Source of the DNA: Nocardia harenae NBRC 108248
GTDB taxonomy: Bacteria > Actinomycetota > Actinomycetes > Mycobacteriales > Mycobacteriaceae
Reading direction: 5' to 3'
Assembly (NCBI RefSeq): GCF_001612885.1
Contig: NZ_BDBH01000004.1
Location: forward strand, 434,001-498,000
Length of the DNA stretch: 64,000 nucleotides
The position numbers and the translations under genes were made by a program. Positions 8,017 to 17,014 of the stretch are shown here, piece by piece (positions within the stretch are counted from its first letter, which is position 1; every line of letters begins with the position of its first letter). The notes under the pieces are model-generated. The model saw only the letters and a list, made by a program, of their open reading frames with translations, did no database searches and was not told where the DNA came from.

Positions 8017-8916
8017 GTGGACGTTCACCAGCTGCGGTGTTTTCTCGCGGTGGTCGAGGAGCGGCACTTCGGACGCGCCGCCGAACGCCTGCACCTCACG
8101 ACCTCGCCGGTCAGCAGGGCCGTCCGCGACCTGGAGCGCGAGATCGGAGCACAGCTGCTGGTCCGGGGCCCGCGCGAGGTGACGCCGACGGCGGCCGGCG
8201 CGCGGCTGGCGGCGCGCGGCGCCACGGTCGTCTCGGCCTTCGACGCGCTGCTGCCCGACCTGCTCGCCGAGCTGGATGCCGCGCGCAGGGTCATCCGGGT
8301 GGGCAGCAGCCATCTCACCGAACCCGATGTGCTCGACACCGTGGTCGAGTGCGCGCGCAAGGCGGTGCCCGACCGCGAGGTCGTCCTGCAGATCCTGCCC
8401 CCGGCGGAACTCTCGGGCATGGTGGCCGACGGAGTGCTCGATCTCGCCGTCGAGTACCTGCCCGTCGAGCGCCCCGGGCTGCGGGCCCGCGCGGTGGCCG
8501 GCTACCGGATGGGCATCGCGATGCGCGCCGACGACCCGATAGCGGCGCGTCCCGGCGAGCTGACCGTGTCCGACGTGATCGGCCGCACCATTCAGCTACC
8601 CTCGGTCTCGGTGGTGCCGGTACCCCCGGTGGTGGCCGATCTCAAGCGGCAGCTGGAGGAGAAGGGCGCGCGCGACGTCCGGGTCTTCCCCACCGCCGAT
8701 GTGATCCGCCTCGCCGAGCACGTGCGGCGCACCGGCGACCTCTCGCTGTCCTTCGTCGACGTGCAGACCGGGGCGACCCGGGTCTACTACGAGCAGTCCT
8801 TCCGCGTGCGGCGGCTGGCCGACGGACCGGAGATGACGGTCGGGGTCGTCTGGCGCGCCGACCGCGGCGAGGAGGCGATCCTGAACGCCATCCTCGCGGC
8901 CATTCCGGCGCTCTGA
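8017..8916 (+). CDS. LysR-family transcriptional regulator
   Basis: A 299-residue LysR-type regulator. The N-terminal winged helix-turn-helix (MDVHQLRCFLAVVEERHF, then RAAERLHLTTSPVSRAV) fills residues 1-60, followed by a periplasmic-binding-protein-like effector domain. The GTG at 8017 is chosen because GGAGGAGG lies about 9 nt upstream; an ATG 51 nt earlier would add a non-family Arg/Val-rich tail. LysR regulators usually act on the divergent neighbour, so the SDR/thiolase/DUF35 genes to the left are the best targets. The 137-nt divergent gap would hold the operator, but no clear T-N11-A site was identified. The effector is unknown. Confidence 0.92.
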   Translation: MDVHQLRCFLAVVEERHFGRAAERLHLTTSPVSRAVRDLEREIGAQLLVRGPREVTPTAAGARLAARGATVVSAFDALLPDLLAELDAARRVIRVGSSHLTEPDVLDTVVECARKAVPDREVVLQILPPAELSGMVADGVLDLAVEYLPVERPGLRARAVAGYRMGIAMRADDPIAARPGELTVSDVIGRTIQLPSVSVVPVPPVVADLKRQLEEKGARDVRVFPTADVIRLAEHVRRTGDLSLSFVDVQTGATRVYYEQSFRVRRLADGPEMTVGVVWRADRGEEAILNAILAAIPAL

Positions 8917-9148
8917 GCAGGGGCCGCCCGGCCGGTCGGTCCGGTGTTGCGTGTTGCGGGACGCCGCGTCGCGGAAACGGCAATTGAGATCCCCGGCCGG
9001 GTCGGCTCTAATGAGGTGACTGAATACTGTGCTGTCGCTCACAGCGGCGGACCGGGCGGTATGCCCGCGCAGCGCCGGTGGACCAGGCGCATGCAGGGAG
9101 GCGGCTCCGGAGCCCGCGCCTGGAGGACAACGAACGAAGGAGTTCACA

Positions 9149-9979
9149 GTGGCCGGATCTCTCGAAGGCCGCGTGGCTTTCATCACCGGCGTCGCGCGCG
9201 GCCAGGGCCGGGCGCACGCGGTGCGCCTCGCCCGCGCCGGCGTGGACATCATCGGGGTGGATATCTGCGCGGACTACCCGCACATGAACTATTCGAATGC
9301 GACCGAGGACGACCTCGCCGAGACCGTCGAGCTGGTCGAGAAGGAGGGGCGCCGGATCGTCGCCCGGGTCGCCGACGTCCGGGATTACCACGGGCTGAAG
9401 GCCGCCTTCGACGAGGGCTACGCCGAGTTCGGCCGGGTCGACATCGTCATCGCCAACGCGGGCATCATCCGGCTCGGCGACGAGCAGGACTTCCTGAGCG
9501 AGTGGCAGGAGGTCATCGACACCAACCTCACCGGCGTCTTCCACACCGTGCGCGCGGCGCTGCCCGCCCTGAAGCAGGGCGGGCGGGGCGGTTCGATCGT
9601 GCTGACCAGCTCCACCGCGGGGCTGAAGGGCACCGGTTCGGCGGTGGCAAGTTCGCAGGCCTACGCGGCGGCCAAGCGCGGCCTCGTCGGGTTCATGCAG
9701 ACGCTGGCCAACGATCTGGCGGCGGAGTCGATCCGGGTGAACACGATCCATCCGACCGGGGTGGTCTCGGGGATGACGCAGAACCCGGTGATGGACCGGC
9801 TGATGGCCGAGGCCGCGGCGTCGAAGGACAACGCGATCTCCGCGATGCAGAACGCGTTGCCGATCCCGATCCTGCAGGCCGAGGACATCGCCAACGCCGT
9901 CGCGTGGCTGGTGTCCGACGAGGCGTACTACATCACGGGCGTGGCGCTGCCCCTCGACGCGGGCTTCACGGTTCGCTGA
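9149..9979 (+). CDS. Mycofactocin-coupled SDR family oxidoreductase
   Basis: A 276-residue SDR starting with GTG at 9149 behind GAAGGAG. It has GVARGQGRAHA as the NAD site, IANAGI, the catalytic Ser in LTSSTAG, and YAAAKRG. It also carries the insertion after the second beta strand (DICADYPHMNYSNATEDDL) that marks the mycofactocin-dependent SDR subfamily. These enzymes hold NAD tightly and pass electrons to the peptide-derived cofactor mycofactocin instead of exchanging NADH. No mycofactocin biosynthesis gene is in the window. It is the first gene of a seven-gene operon, 43 nt before a P450, so oxidation of the alcohol made by the P450 is a natural reading. Confidence 0.9.
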   Translation: MAGSLEGRVAFITGVARGQGRAHAVRLARAGVDIIGVDICADYPHMNYSNATEDDLAETVELVEKEGRRIVARVADVRDYHGLKAAFDEGYAEFGRVDIVIANAGIIRLGDEQDFLSEWQEVIDTNLTGVFHTVRAALPALKQGGRGGSIVLTSSTAGLKGTGSAVASSQAYAAAKRGLVGFMQTLANDLAAESIRVNTIHPTGVVSGMTQNPVMDRLMAEAAASKDNAISAMQNALPIPILQAEDIANAVAWLVSDEAYYITGVALPLDAGFTVR

Positions 9980-10022
9980 AGCCGCCGACACATTCGCCGT
10001 TCGAGCCAACAAAGGAAGAGCC

Positions 10023-11246
10023 ATGGAGTCAGTGAGTACCGCCGAGGCAGCGCAGACATCCGGTTGCCCGCTCGCCCCGATGCGGGCCGGTTTCGACCAC
10101 TCGACCACCCCGGAACTGCTGGCGCAGCATCGGGAGACCTGGAACCGGCTGCGGTCGGAGACGCCGATCTTCCGCAGCGACATCACCCCCAAGTACGACA
10201 TCAACTACCTGATGACCTACGCCGACAACCTGGCGGCGCTGCAGGACACGGCGACGTTCTCCAGCAGTTCGGTCAACTACCTCGACGAGCCGCACCAGAA
10301 GCTGATCCCCGAGGAGCTGGACCCGCCGGAGCACGGCAAGTACCGGCGCACCCTGGCGGGGCCGTTCGCCCCGGGCGTGATCAAGAATCGCGAAGACGAG
10401 ATCCGGCAGTTCTGCGGCGAGCTGATCGATGAATTCGTGGCGAAGGGCGGCGGGGATTTCAAGCAGGAGTTCGCGCTCAAGTTCCCGACCACGATCTTCC
10501 TGCGCATGATGGGGCTGCCGGTGGAGCAGCGCGACCAGTTCATCGAGCGGGCCGACATCATCATGCGCACCCTGCCCGAGAACGACCCGGACGGTTCGAT
10601 CAAGGGCACCGCGGCGGCGCAGATCATCGGCGATCTCAACGCGGTGCTGGAGCTGCGCCGGGCGCACCCGACCGACGACCTGGTCTCGCATCTGCTGGCG
10701 CAGACCATCGACGGCGAGCCGGTGAGCACCGAGGACTTCTACGCGATGGGCTTCCTGCTCTACCTCGCGGGGCTGGACACCGTCGCCAACATGCTCGTCT
10801 ACATGTTCCGGCACCTGGCCGAGGACCCGAAGCTGCGCCGGGAGCTGATCGAGGAGCCGGAGCTGATCCCGGACGCGGTCGAGGAGTTCCTGCGGTACTA
10901 CTCGATCGCGTCCGGCGCCCGCGTCGTCACCACCGACACCGAACTGGGCGGGTTCCGGATCAAGAAGGGCGATCGGATCCTGTACTGCACCGCCGCGGCC
11001 GACCGCGATCCCGAGCAGTTCCCGGACCCGGACACCTTCATCCCGGACCGGCGCCCCAACCGCCACATCGCGTTCGGCGCGGGTCCGCACCGCTGCCTCG
11101 GCTCGCACCTCGCGCGGCTGGAGCTCAGGATCGCGATCGAGGAGTGGCACAAGCGGCTGCCGGACTACCGGGTACCGGAAGGCACCGTCTTCACCGAGCA
11201 CGTCGGAACCGTGTCGGGGTACGACGCGCTGCCGCTGGAATGGTGA
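10023..11246 (+). CDS. Cytochrome P450
   Basis: A 407-residue soluble bacterial P450. It has the I-helix oxygen-activation motif LAGLDTVANM, the K-helix EEFLR (ExxR), and the heme-binding loop FGAGPHRCLGSHLARLE with Cys358 as the axial ligand. All catalytic motifs are intact, so it should be an active monooxygenase. AAGGAAG precedes the ATG. The gene end overlaps the next SDR. Electrons would come from a ferredoxin and reductase; a matching pair is encoded at 20.5-22.2 kb. The substrate is not evident. Its neighbours point to hydroxylation of an acid or CoA-linked alicyclic compound. Confidence 0.94.
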   Translation: MESVSTAEAAQTSGCPLAPMRAGFDHSTTPELLAQHRETWNRLRSETPIFRSDITPKYDINYLMTYADNLAALQDTATFSSSSVNYLDEPHQKLIPEELDPPEHGKYRRTLAGPFAPGVIKNREDEIRQFCGELIDEFVAKGGGDFKQEFALKFPTTIFLRMMGLPVEQRDQFIERADIIMRTLPENDPDGSIKGTAAAQIIGDLNAVLELRRAHPTDDLVSHLLAQTIDGEPVSTEDFYAMGFLLYLAGLDTVANMLVYMFRHLAEDPKLRRELIEEPELIPDAVEEFLRYYSIASGARVVTTDTELGGFRIKKGDRILYCTAAADRDPEQFPDPDTFIPDRRPNRHIAFGAGPHRCLGSHLARLELRIAIEEWHKRLPDYRVPEGTVFTEHVGTVSGYDALPLEW

Positions 11247-12034
11247 CTGCGCCGGGCCGATTCACGGGCCGGACCGCCATCGTCACCGGGGCGAGCCGGG
11301 GCATCGGGCTGAGCGTCGCCGAGCGGCTGGCCGGCGAAGGCGCGAAGGTCGTGCTCACCGCGCGCGGGCCGGAGGCGCTCGCGGCCGCGGTGGAGAAGCT
11401 GGGCGGGCCGGAGTACGCGGTGGGCGTGCCCGGCCGCGCCGACGATCCCGATCACCGGGCCGCGACCGTGGCCCGGGCGATCGAGACCTTCGGCAGCGTG
11501 GACATGCTGGTGAACAACACCGGCATCAACCCGGTCCACGGGCCGCTGATCGAGCTGGATCTCCCGGCCGCGCGCAAGGTCGTCGAGGTCAACTGCCTGG
11601 CCGCGCTCGGGTGGACCCAGCAGGTATACCGCGCCTGGATGGCCGAGCACGGCGGATCCATCGTGAACGTGTCGTCGGTCGCCGGGGTGCTCCCCGCCCC
11701 CGGCATCGGGTTCTACGGTGCGAGCAAGGCCATGCTCAACCACCTCACCGAGGAACTCGCCGTCGAGCTCGGACCGGGGATCCGGGTCAACGCCGTCGCT
11801 CCGGCGGTGGTGAAGACCCGGTTCGCCAGCAAGCTCTACGAGGGCCGCGAGGACGTGGCTGCGGCGGCCTACCCGCTCGCGCGGCTCGGCGTGCCCGCCG
11901 ACATCAGCGGAGCGGTGGCCTTCCTGCTCTCCGCCGACGCCGGCTGGATCACCGGCCGGGTCCTGGTGATCGACGGCGGCGTGACGCTGACCGGCGGGCC
12001 GGACGCGGGCGAGCCGATCCGGGCGACCCGATGA
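11240..12034 (+). CDS. SDR family oxidoreductase
   Basis: A 264-residue classical SDR with TGASRGIGLS, the NNTG motif (VNNTGIN), the catalytic Ser in VNVSSVAG, and YGASKAM. The start overlaps the P450: ATG at 11240, or GTG at 11243 forming a GTGA overlap with the P450 stop. Both are plausible and the products differ by one residue. It overlaps the kinase-like gene downstream by 4 nt (ATGA). Strict coupling within the operon suggests it oxidises or reduces the P450 product or the following hydroxyacyl intermediate. Confidence 0.9.
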   Translation: MVTAPGRFTGRTAIVTGASRGIGLSVAERLAGEGAKVVLTARGPEALAAAVEKLGGPEYAVGVPGRADDPDHRAATVARAIETFGSVDMLVNNTGINPVHGPLIELDLPAARKVVEVNCLAALGWTQQVYRAWMAEHGGSIVNVSSVAGVLPAPGIGFYGASKAMLNHLTEELAVELGPGIRVNAVAPAVVKTRFASKLYEGREDVAAAAYPLARLGVPADISGAVAFLLSADAGWITGRVLVIDGGVTLTGGPDAGEPIRATR

Positions 12035-13056
12035 GCGCGGACGAGGTGGCCGGCCTCGACCTCGCCCGCCTCGGCGACTGGTTCGCCGAGGCCGTGCCGG
12101 GCGCGGGCAGCCGGCTCGGCGCGCGCCTGCTGGCGGGCGGCAAGTCCAACTTGACCTACGAGGTCACCGACGGCCGCTCGACCTGGATCGTGCGGCGGCC
12201 GCCGCTGGGCCACGTGCTGGCGACCGCGCACGACATGGCGCGCGAGTACGCGGTACTGGCCGCGCTGCGGGACACCGCCGTCCCGGTGCCCGCGACCTAC
12301 GCGCTGTGCCGGGACGACAGCGTGCTCGGCGCGCCGTTCTATGTCATGGAACGCGTGGCCGGGACGCCGTATCGGTACGCCGCCGAGCTGGAGCCGCTCG
12401 GCGCGGAGCGCACCGGGGCCATCGCAGGCAGCCTGGTGCGCACCCTGGCCGAGCTGCACGAGGTCGATCCGGCCGGCGTCGGGCTCGGTGACTTCGGCAG
12501 GCCCGAGGGCTTTCTGGCCAGGCAGATCCGGCTCTGGCGCAGGCAGCTCGAGGCTTCCCGGACCAGGGAGCTGCCCGCCGCCGACGAACTGCACACCCGG
12601 CTGCTCGCCGAGGTCCCGCCGCAGTCGGCGCCGGGTATCGTGCACGGCGATTACCGGCTGGACAACGTCCTGGTCGACCAGGACGATCGCGTGACGGCGG
12701 TGATCGACTGGGAGATGGCCACCCTCGGCGACCCGCTGACCGACCTGGCGCTGCTGGTGGTCTATCAGCGGATCGGCCGGGTGGACCGCGGCCGCGCGGT
12801 GCCCGACGCCGCCTCCGCGCCCGGCTTCCTCGCCGAGACCGAGATCCTCGACGCCTACGCCGCGCGCAGCTCCCGCGACCTCTCCCGATTCGGGTTCTAC
12901 CTCGCGCTCGCGGCCTTCAAGTCGGCGGCGATCCACGAGGGTATCCACTATCGCTACATCCACGGTCAGACCGTCGGAGCGGGTTTCGACCACGTCGGCG
13001 CCGTGGTGCAACCCCTGCTCGATATCGGGCTCACCGCACTGAAGGAGCTTCGCTGA
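12031..13056 (+). CDS. APH-fold phosphotransferase (ACAD10/11-type kinase domain, probable hydroxyacyl-CoA kinase)
   Basis: A 341-residue protein with the aminoglycoside phosphotransferase/choline kinase fold. Visible features are the ATP lobe ([19 protein letters not shown]), the catalytic loop [11 protein letters not shown] and the metal-binding [10 protein letters not shown]. In human ACAD10/ACAD11 and in the bacterial LvaA type, this domain phosphorylates 4-hydroxyacyl-CoA so that an acyl-CoA dehydrogenase-like partner can eliminate phosphate. It overlaps that partner directly here (TGATG at 13056). A role in drug resistance is unlikely given the context. Assignment of the fold is firm; the 4-hydroxyacyl-CoA substrate is inferred from the pairing. 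Confidence 0.88.
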   Translation: MSADEVAGLDLARLGDWFAEAVPGAGSRLGARLLAGGKSNLTYEVTDGRSTWIVRRPPLGHVLATAHDMAREYAVLAALRDTAVPVPATYALCRDDSVLGAPFYVMERVAGTPYRYAAELEPLGAERTGAIAGSLVRTLAELHEVDPAGVGLGDFGRPEGFLARQIRLWRRQLEASRTRELPAADELHTRLLAEVPPQSAPGIVHGDYRLDNVLVDQDDRVTAVIDWEMATLGDPLTDLALLVVYQRIGRVDRGRAVPDAASAPGFLAETEILDAYAARSSRDLSRFGFYLALAAFKSAAIHEGIHYRYIHGQTVGAGFDHVGAVVQPLLDIGLTALKELR

Positions 13057-14279
13057 TGGACTTCGCGTTCGATGCCGAGACCGAGGAACGCCGCGCCACG
13101 CTGCTGGATTTCATGGACAGCCACGTGTACCCGGCCGAGCCGGTGTTCTACGAGCAGCTCGACCGGCTGCCGGATCGGTGGGCCTGGGATTCGGTCCCGG
13201 TGCTCGCCGAGTTGCGGGCCGAGGCGCGGCGCCGCGGCCTCTGGAATCTGTTCCTGCCCGGCGAGCACGGCGCGGGGCTGACCAACCTGCAGTACGCGCC
13301 GCTGGCCGAGATCACCGGGCGCAGCGGGCAATTGGCTCCGCCCGCGCTGAACTGCTCGGCTCCCGACACCGGGAACATGGAGGTGCTGTCGATGTTCGGC
13401 ACCGAGGCCCAGCGCAAGGAGTACCTGGATCCGCTGCTGGAGGGCGAGATCCGATCGGCGTTCGCGATGACCGAGCCCGACGTGGCCTCCTCCGACGCGA
13501 CCAACATCGCGACGAGGATCGAGCGCGACGGCGACTCCTACGTCGTCAACGGGCGCAAGTGGTGGATCACCGGTGCGATGAACCCGAACGCCCGGATCCT
13601 CATCGTGATGGGCAAGACCGACCCCGGCGCGGAGCGGCACCGGCAGCAGTCGATGATCCTGGTGCCACGGGACGCTCCCGGGGTGGAGATCCACCGGGGC
13701 ATGAGCGTGCTCGGCTACGACGACCACGATCACGGCGGCCATGCCGAGCTGAGCTTCACCGATGTGCGGGTGCCCGCGGCGAATCTGATCGGCGCCGAGG
13801 GCGACGGCTTCGCCATCGCCCAGGCCCGGCTCGGTCCGGGCCGCATCCACCACTGCATGCGCTCGATCGGGGTCGCCGAACGTGCCATCGAGCTGATGTG
13901 CGCGCGCGCCGACGAGCGGGTCGCCTTCGGTAAGCCGCTCTCCGAACAGGGCGTCATCCGGGACTGGATCGCCGAGGCCAGGGTGCGCATCGAGCAGCTG
14001 CGGCTGCTGGTGCTCAAGACCGCGTGGCTGATGGACACGGTCGGCAACCGGGGCGCGCACGCGGAGATCCAGGCCATCAAGATCGCCACGCCGATCACCG
14101 TGCAGTGGATCCTGGACAAGGCGATCCAGACCCACGGGGCGGGCGGGCTGTCCCAGGACTTCACCCTGGCCGCCGCCTACGCGAGCATCCGCACCCTGCG
14201 CCTCGCCGACGGCCCCGACGAAGCACACAAGAACGCCCTTGCGCGGGCGGAACTGCGGCGGCACCGCGACGCGCGGTGA
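13056..14279 (+). CDS. ACAD10/11-like acyl-CoA dehydrogenase family protein
   Basis: A 407-residue flavoprotein. The FAD/substrate motif [15 protein letters not shown] and [10 protein letters not shown] are clear. The C-terminal [11 protein letters not shown] is the form found in ACAD10/11-type enzymes, replacing the usual YEGT motif. In that branch the protein acts on a phosphorylated 4-hydroxyacyl-CoA made by the APH-type kinase. The preceding gene is exactly that kinase and overlaps the start codon here. The pair equals the human ACAD11 fusion split into two genes. Simple alpha,beta-dehydrogenation of an acyl-CoA remains possible. Confidence 0.92.
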   Translation: MDFAFDAETEERRATLLDFMDSHVYPAEPVFYEQLDRLPDRWAWDSVPVLAELRAEARRRGLWNLFLPGEHGAGLTNLQYAPLAEITGRSGQLAPPALNCSAPDTGNMEVLSMFGTEAQRKEYLDPLLEGEIRSAFAMTEPDVASSDATNIATRIERDGDSYVVNGRKWWITGAMNPNARILIVMGKTDPGAERHRQQSMILVPRDAPGVEIHRGMSVLGYDDHDHGGHAELSFTDVRVPAANLIGAEGDGFAIAQARLGPGRIHHCMRSIGVAERAIELMCARADERVAFGKPLSEQGVIRDWIAEARVRIEQLRLLVLKTAWLMDTVGNRGAHAEIQAIKIATPITVQWILDKAIQTHGAGGLSQDFTLAAAYASIRTLRLADGPDEAHKNALARAELRRHRDAR

Positions 14280-14331
14280 CCCGGCCCGAGCCGCCGGCGG
14301 GGAGAACCGCCGGAAACGAGAGGAACTCACG

Positions 14332-15201
14332 ATGCATTTCGGCTTGAACATGGTGCCGGTGCGGCTCACGGAGCTGACCGAGGTGGCACAGCGCGCGGAG
14401 CGGCTCGGGTTCGAGTCGCTCTGGGTGGGCGAGCACATTCTCACCCCGGTCTCGCTGGACCTCGCCTACCCGGGCGGGGACGGGAAGCCGCCGTTCGCGC
14501 CGGACTCCCACTTCACCGAGCCGTTCGCCACCCTCGCGCATCTGGCCGCGGTGACGACCCGGGTCCGGGTCGGTACCGGGGTGGCGATCCTGCCGCTGCA
14601 CGCGCCGCTGTCGCTGGCCCGCTCCATCGCCACGGTCGACGTGCTCTCCGGCGGCAGGCTGAGCGTCGGGCTCGGGGTCGGCTGGATGCGCGAGGAGTTC
14701 GAGGCCGTCGGCCAGGATTTCGCTACCAGGGGCAAGCGCCTGGACGAGATGCTCGCGATCTTCGACGCCCTGTTCACCCAGGAGCGGCCGAGCTACACCG
14801 GGCGGTTCTACTCGCTGCCGGAGATGGGCTTCGAGCCCAAGCCGGTGCAGCGCCCGCGCCCGCCGATGCTGGTCGGCGGCTCCTCCGAGGCGGCGCTGCG
14901 CCGGGCCGCGCGGGCCGGCGACGGGTGGTACGGCGGCCAGCAGGGCCCCGAGGAGGTGGCCGGGATCGTGCGCAGGCTGCACGAGCTGCGCGCGGAGTAC
15001 GGCAGGCCGGCCGACGAGCCGTTCGAGATCACGGTGCTGACCGGGTGGGGCAAGGGCTTCGACGCCGAGGTGATCGCCGGCTACGAGGCCGCGGGGGTGC
15101 ACCGCGTGGTGGCGACACCGTGGCGCCGCAGCCGCGAGGCGATCGCCGGGATCGAGGAGTTCGCGGCGGCGGCCGGGCTGGCGTCGGCGGTGGCGGGGTG
15201 A
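14332..15201 (+). CDS. LLM-class (luciferase-like) F420/flavin-dependent oxidoreductase
   Basis: A 289-residue luciferase-like monooxygenase-fold protein. It starts MHFGLNMVPVRLTELTEVA and has LWVGEHIL, RVRVGTGVAILPLHAPLSLA, the GGRLSVGLGVGWMREEFEA signature and PPMLVGGSS. These match the mycobacterial Rv2161c-like F420-dependent subgroup. The ATG at 14332 has GAGAGGA upstream. It lies 52 nt after the dehydrogenase and overlaps the following SDR by GTGA. F420 versus FMN cannot be decided from sequence alone. It probably carries out a redox or Baeyer-Villiger-type step in the same pathway. Confidence 0.9.
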   Translation: MHFGLNMVPVRLTELTEVAQRAERLGFESLWVGEHILTPVSLDLAYPGGDGKPPFAPDSHFTEPFATLAHLAAVTTRVRVGTGVAILPLHAPLSLARSIATVDVLSGGRLSVGLGVGWMREEFEAVGQDFATRGKRLDEMLAIFDALFTQERPSYTGRFYSLPEMGFEPKPVQRPRPPMLVGGSSEAALRRAARAGDGWYGGQQGPEEVAGIVRRLHELRAEYGRPADEPFEITVLTGWGKGFDAEVIAGYEAAGVHRVVATPWRRSREAIAGIEEFAAAAGLASAVAG

Positions 15202-15944
15202 GCACTCGCTTCGAGGGCAAGATCGCGCTGGTCACCGGTGGCGGCAAGGGCATCGGCGGCGCGATCTCGCTGGCGCTGGCCGCGGACGGGGCGGACGTCG
15301 CGATCAACTTCCGCAGCGACGCCGAGGCCGCCGAGGAGACGGCGGCGGCCGTGGCGGCGCTCGGCAGGCGCGCACTGCTGGTGCCCGCCGACATCGCCGA
15401 CGAGGATGCCGTGGTGGCGATGGTCGACCGGGTCCGTGGCGAGCTGGGACCGATCGACCTGCTGGTCAACAACGCCGCCTACACCCGGCTGGTGGACCCC
15501 GAGAAGATGACCGTGAAGCTGTGGCGGCGGATGTTCACCGCGAACGCCGAGGCGGCGTTCCACCTCACCTGGCTGGCCAAGGACGATATGCGCGCCCGCG
15601 GGGGAGGGGCGATCGTGAACATCTCCTCCACCTCGTCGCTGAAGCCCGACCCCGCCATGATGGCCTACGGCGCCTCCAAGGCCGCGCTGAACTCGCTCAC
15701 CGAGACGACGGCGCTGGCGCTGATCAAGGACAACATCCGGGTGAACGCGGTCGCGCCGGGGTTCGTGCAGACGCCGCGGGTGGGCACGGTTGATCCGGCC
15801 ACCCTGGAGCGCATGGTGCAGAACCTGCCCGCGGGCCGGGGCGGCAGGCCGGAGGAGATCGCCGCGCTCGTCGCCTTCCTGCTCTCGGACGAGGCGAGCT
15901 ACGTCAACGGTCAGGTGGTCACGGCGTCGGGCGGCCCGCGATAG
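15198..15944 (+). CDS. SDR family oxidoreductase (FabG-like)
   Basis: A 248-residue SDR and the last gene of the operon starting at 9149. The GTG start overlaps the previous stop (GTGA). Motifs are TGGGKGIGGA, VNNAAY (NNAA, not NNAG), the catalytic Ser in VNISSTSS, and YGASKAAL. The C-terminal YVNGQVVTASGG is typical of 3-oxoacyl reductase-like members. It is followed by a strong hairpin. Confidence 0.9.
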   Translation: MSTRFEGKIALVTGGGKGIGGAISLALAADGADVAINFRSDAEAAEETAAAVAALGRRALLVPADIADEDAVVAMVDRVRGELGPIDLLVNNAAYTRLVDPEKMTVKLWRRMFTANAEAAFHLTWLAKDDMRARGGGAIVNISSTSSLKPDPAMMAYGASKAALNSLTETTALALIKDNIRVNAVAPGFVQTPRVGTVDPATLERMVQNLPAGRGGRPEEIAALVAFLLSDEASYVNGQVVTASGGPR

Positions 15945-15963
15945 CCGCGGGCAGCACGCCGAA

Positions 15964-15993
15964 CCGGCGCCGAGCCTTCAGGCTCGGCGCCGG
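15964..15993. terminator. Bidirectional hairpin terminator
   Basis: A perfect 13-bp GC stem (15964-15976 with 15981-15993) and TTCA loop lie between the end of the seven-gene operon and the converging aldo/keto reductase gene. Confidence 0.75.
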
Positions 15994-16027
15994 AATCACT
16001 TGTGCGGCAGCGTATGTCGGTGCGGAG

Positions 16028-17005
16028 TCAGAAGCCGACGATACCGTGCGGGATATACGGCTCCTCGAGCAGCCGCCGCTCCTCGTCGTCGAGCTCCAGC
16101 TCGAGGGCGGCCACCGCGTCCTCCAGGTGATGCGGCTTGGTGGCGCCGACGATCGGCGCGGTCACGCCGGGGGCGCCCGCCAGCCACGCGAGCGCGACCT
16201 GCGCGCGCGGCACCCCGCGCTTCTCCGCCACCTCGGCGACCCGCTCGACCACGGCGCGGTCGGCCTCCTCGGTCTTCTCGTACAGCCTGCCCATCATCAG
16301 GTCCGAGGACGACCGCGCGCTGTCCGCCCCGGGGTCGCGGGTCAGCCTGCCGCGCGCGAGCGGGCTCCACGGCAGGATCGCGACGCCTTGGTCGCGGCAG
16401 AACGGGATCATCTCGCGCTCCTCCTCGCGGTTGAGGAGGTTGTAGTGATCCTGCATGCTGACGAACCGGGTCAGCCCGTTCAGGTCGGCGGTGTACTGCG
16501 CCTTGGCGAACTGCCACGCGTACATCGACGAGGCGCCCAGGTAGCGGACCTTGCCCGCTTTCACCAGATCGTGCAGCGCCTCCATCGTCTCCTCGATCGG
16601 AGTGTGCGGATCCCAGCGGTGGATCTGGTAGAGGTCGATGTAATCCACGGCGAGGCGCCGCAGGCTGTCGTCGATCGCGGTCATCAGCGCCTTGCGCGAC
16701 AGCCCACCGCCGTTCGGGCCCTCGCGCCACGGGATGAACGCCTTCGTGGCGATGACGACCTCGTCCCGGCGGGCGAAATCGGCGAGCGCCCGGCCGAGGA
16801 TCTCCTCGCCGCTGCCCCCGGAGTAGGCGTTGGCGGTGTCGAAGAAGTTGATCCCGAGCTCGATCGCCCGCCGCAGGAACGGCCGGCTCGCCTCCTCGTC
16901 CAGTACCCACTGGTACCCGCCGCGGCTCGCGTCGCCGTAACTCATGCAGCCGAGCGCCAGCCGGGAGACCTGCAGGCCGCTGCGGCCCAAACGCACGTAG
17001 TCCAT
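16028..17005 (-). CDS. Aldo/keto reductase
   Basis: A 325-residue AKR-superfamily enzyme (YajO/AKR11-12-like). The catalytic tetrad is present: D56 (FFDTANAY), Y61, K88 (VIATKAF) and H129 (YQIHRWD). It should be an NADPH-dependent carbonyl reductase. It lies 9 nt downstream of the epimerase-like gene and is probably cotranscribed with it. Neither gene has an obvious link to acyl-CoA chemistry; sugar or aldehyde reduction is equally possible. Confidence 0.93.
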   Translation of the reverse strand: MDYVRLGRSGLQVSRLALGCMSYGDASRGGYQWVLDEEASRPFLRRAIELGINFFDTANAYSGGSGEEILGRALADFARRDEVVIATKAFIPWREGPNGGGLSRKALMTAIDDSLRRLAVDYIDLYQIHRWDPHTPIEETMEALHDLVKAGKVRYLGASSMYAWQFAKAQYTADLNGLTRFVSMQDHYNLLNREEEREMIPFCRDQGVAILPWSPLARGRLTRDPGADSARSSSDLMMGRLYEKTEEADRAVVERVAEVAEKRGVPRAQVALAWLAGAPGVTAPIVGATKPHHLEDAVAALELELDDEERRLLEEPYIPHGIVGF

Positions 17006-17014
17006 GTCGTCTCC

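Noticed and set aside
8917..9148. GC-rich gap after the LysR gene inspected for a small gene or terminator
   Set aside because: No frame with a convincing start and no stable hairpin with clear arms was found; it probably just holds the promoter of the seven-gene operon.
12031..13056. Aminoglycoside phosphotransferase fold considered as a resistance gene
   Set aside because: It overlaps an ACAD10/11-like dehydrogenase and lies inside a catabolic operon, matching the hydroxyacyl-CoA kinase branch.
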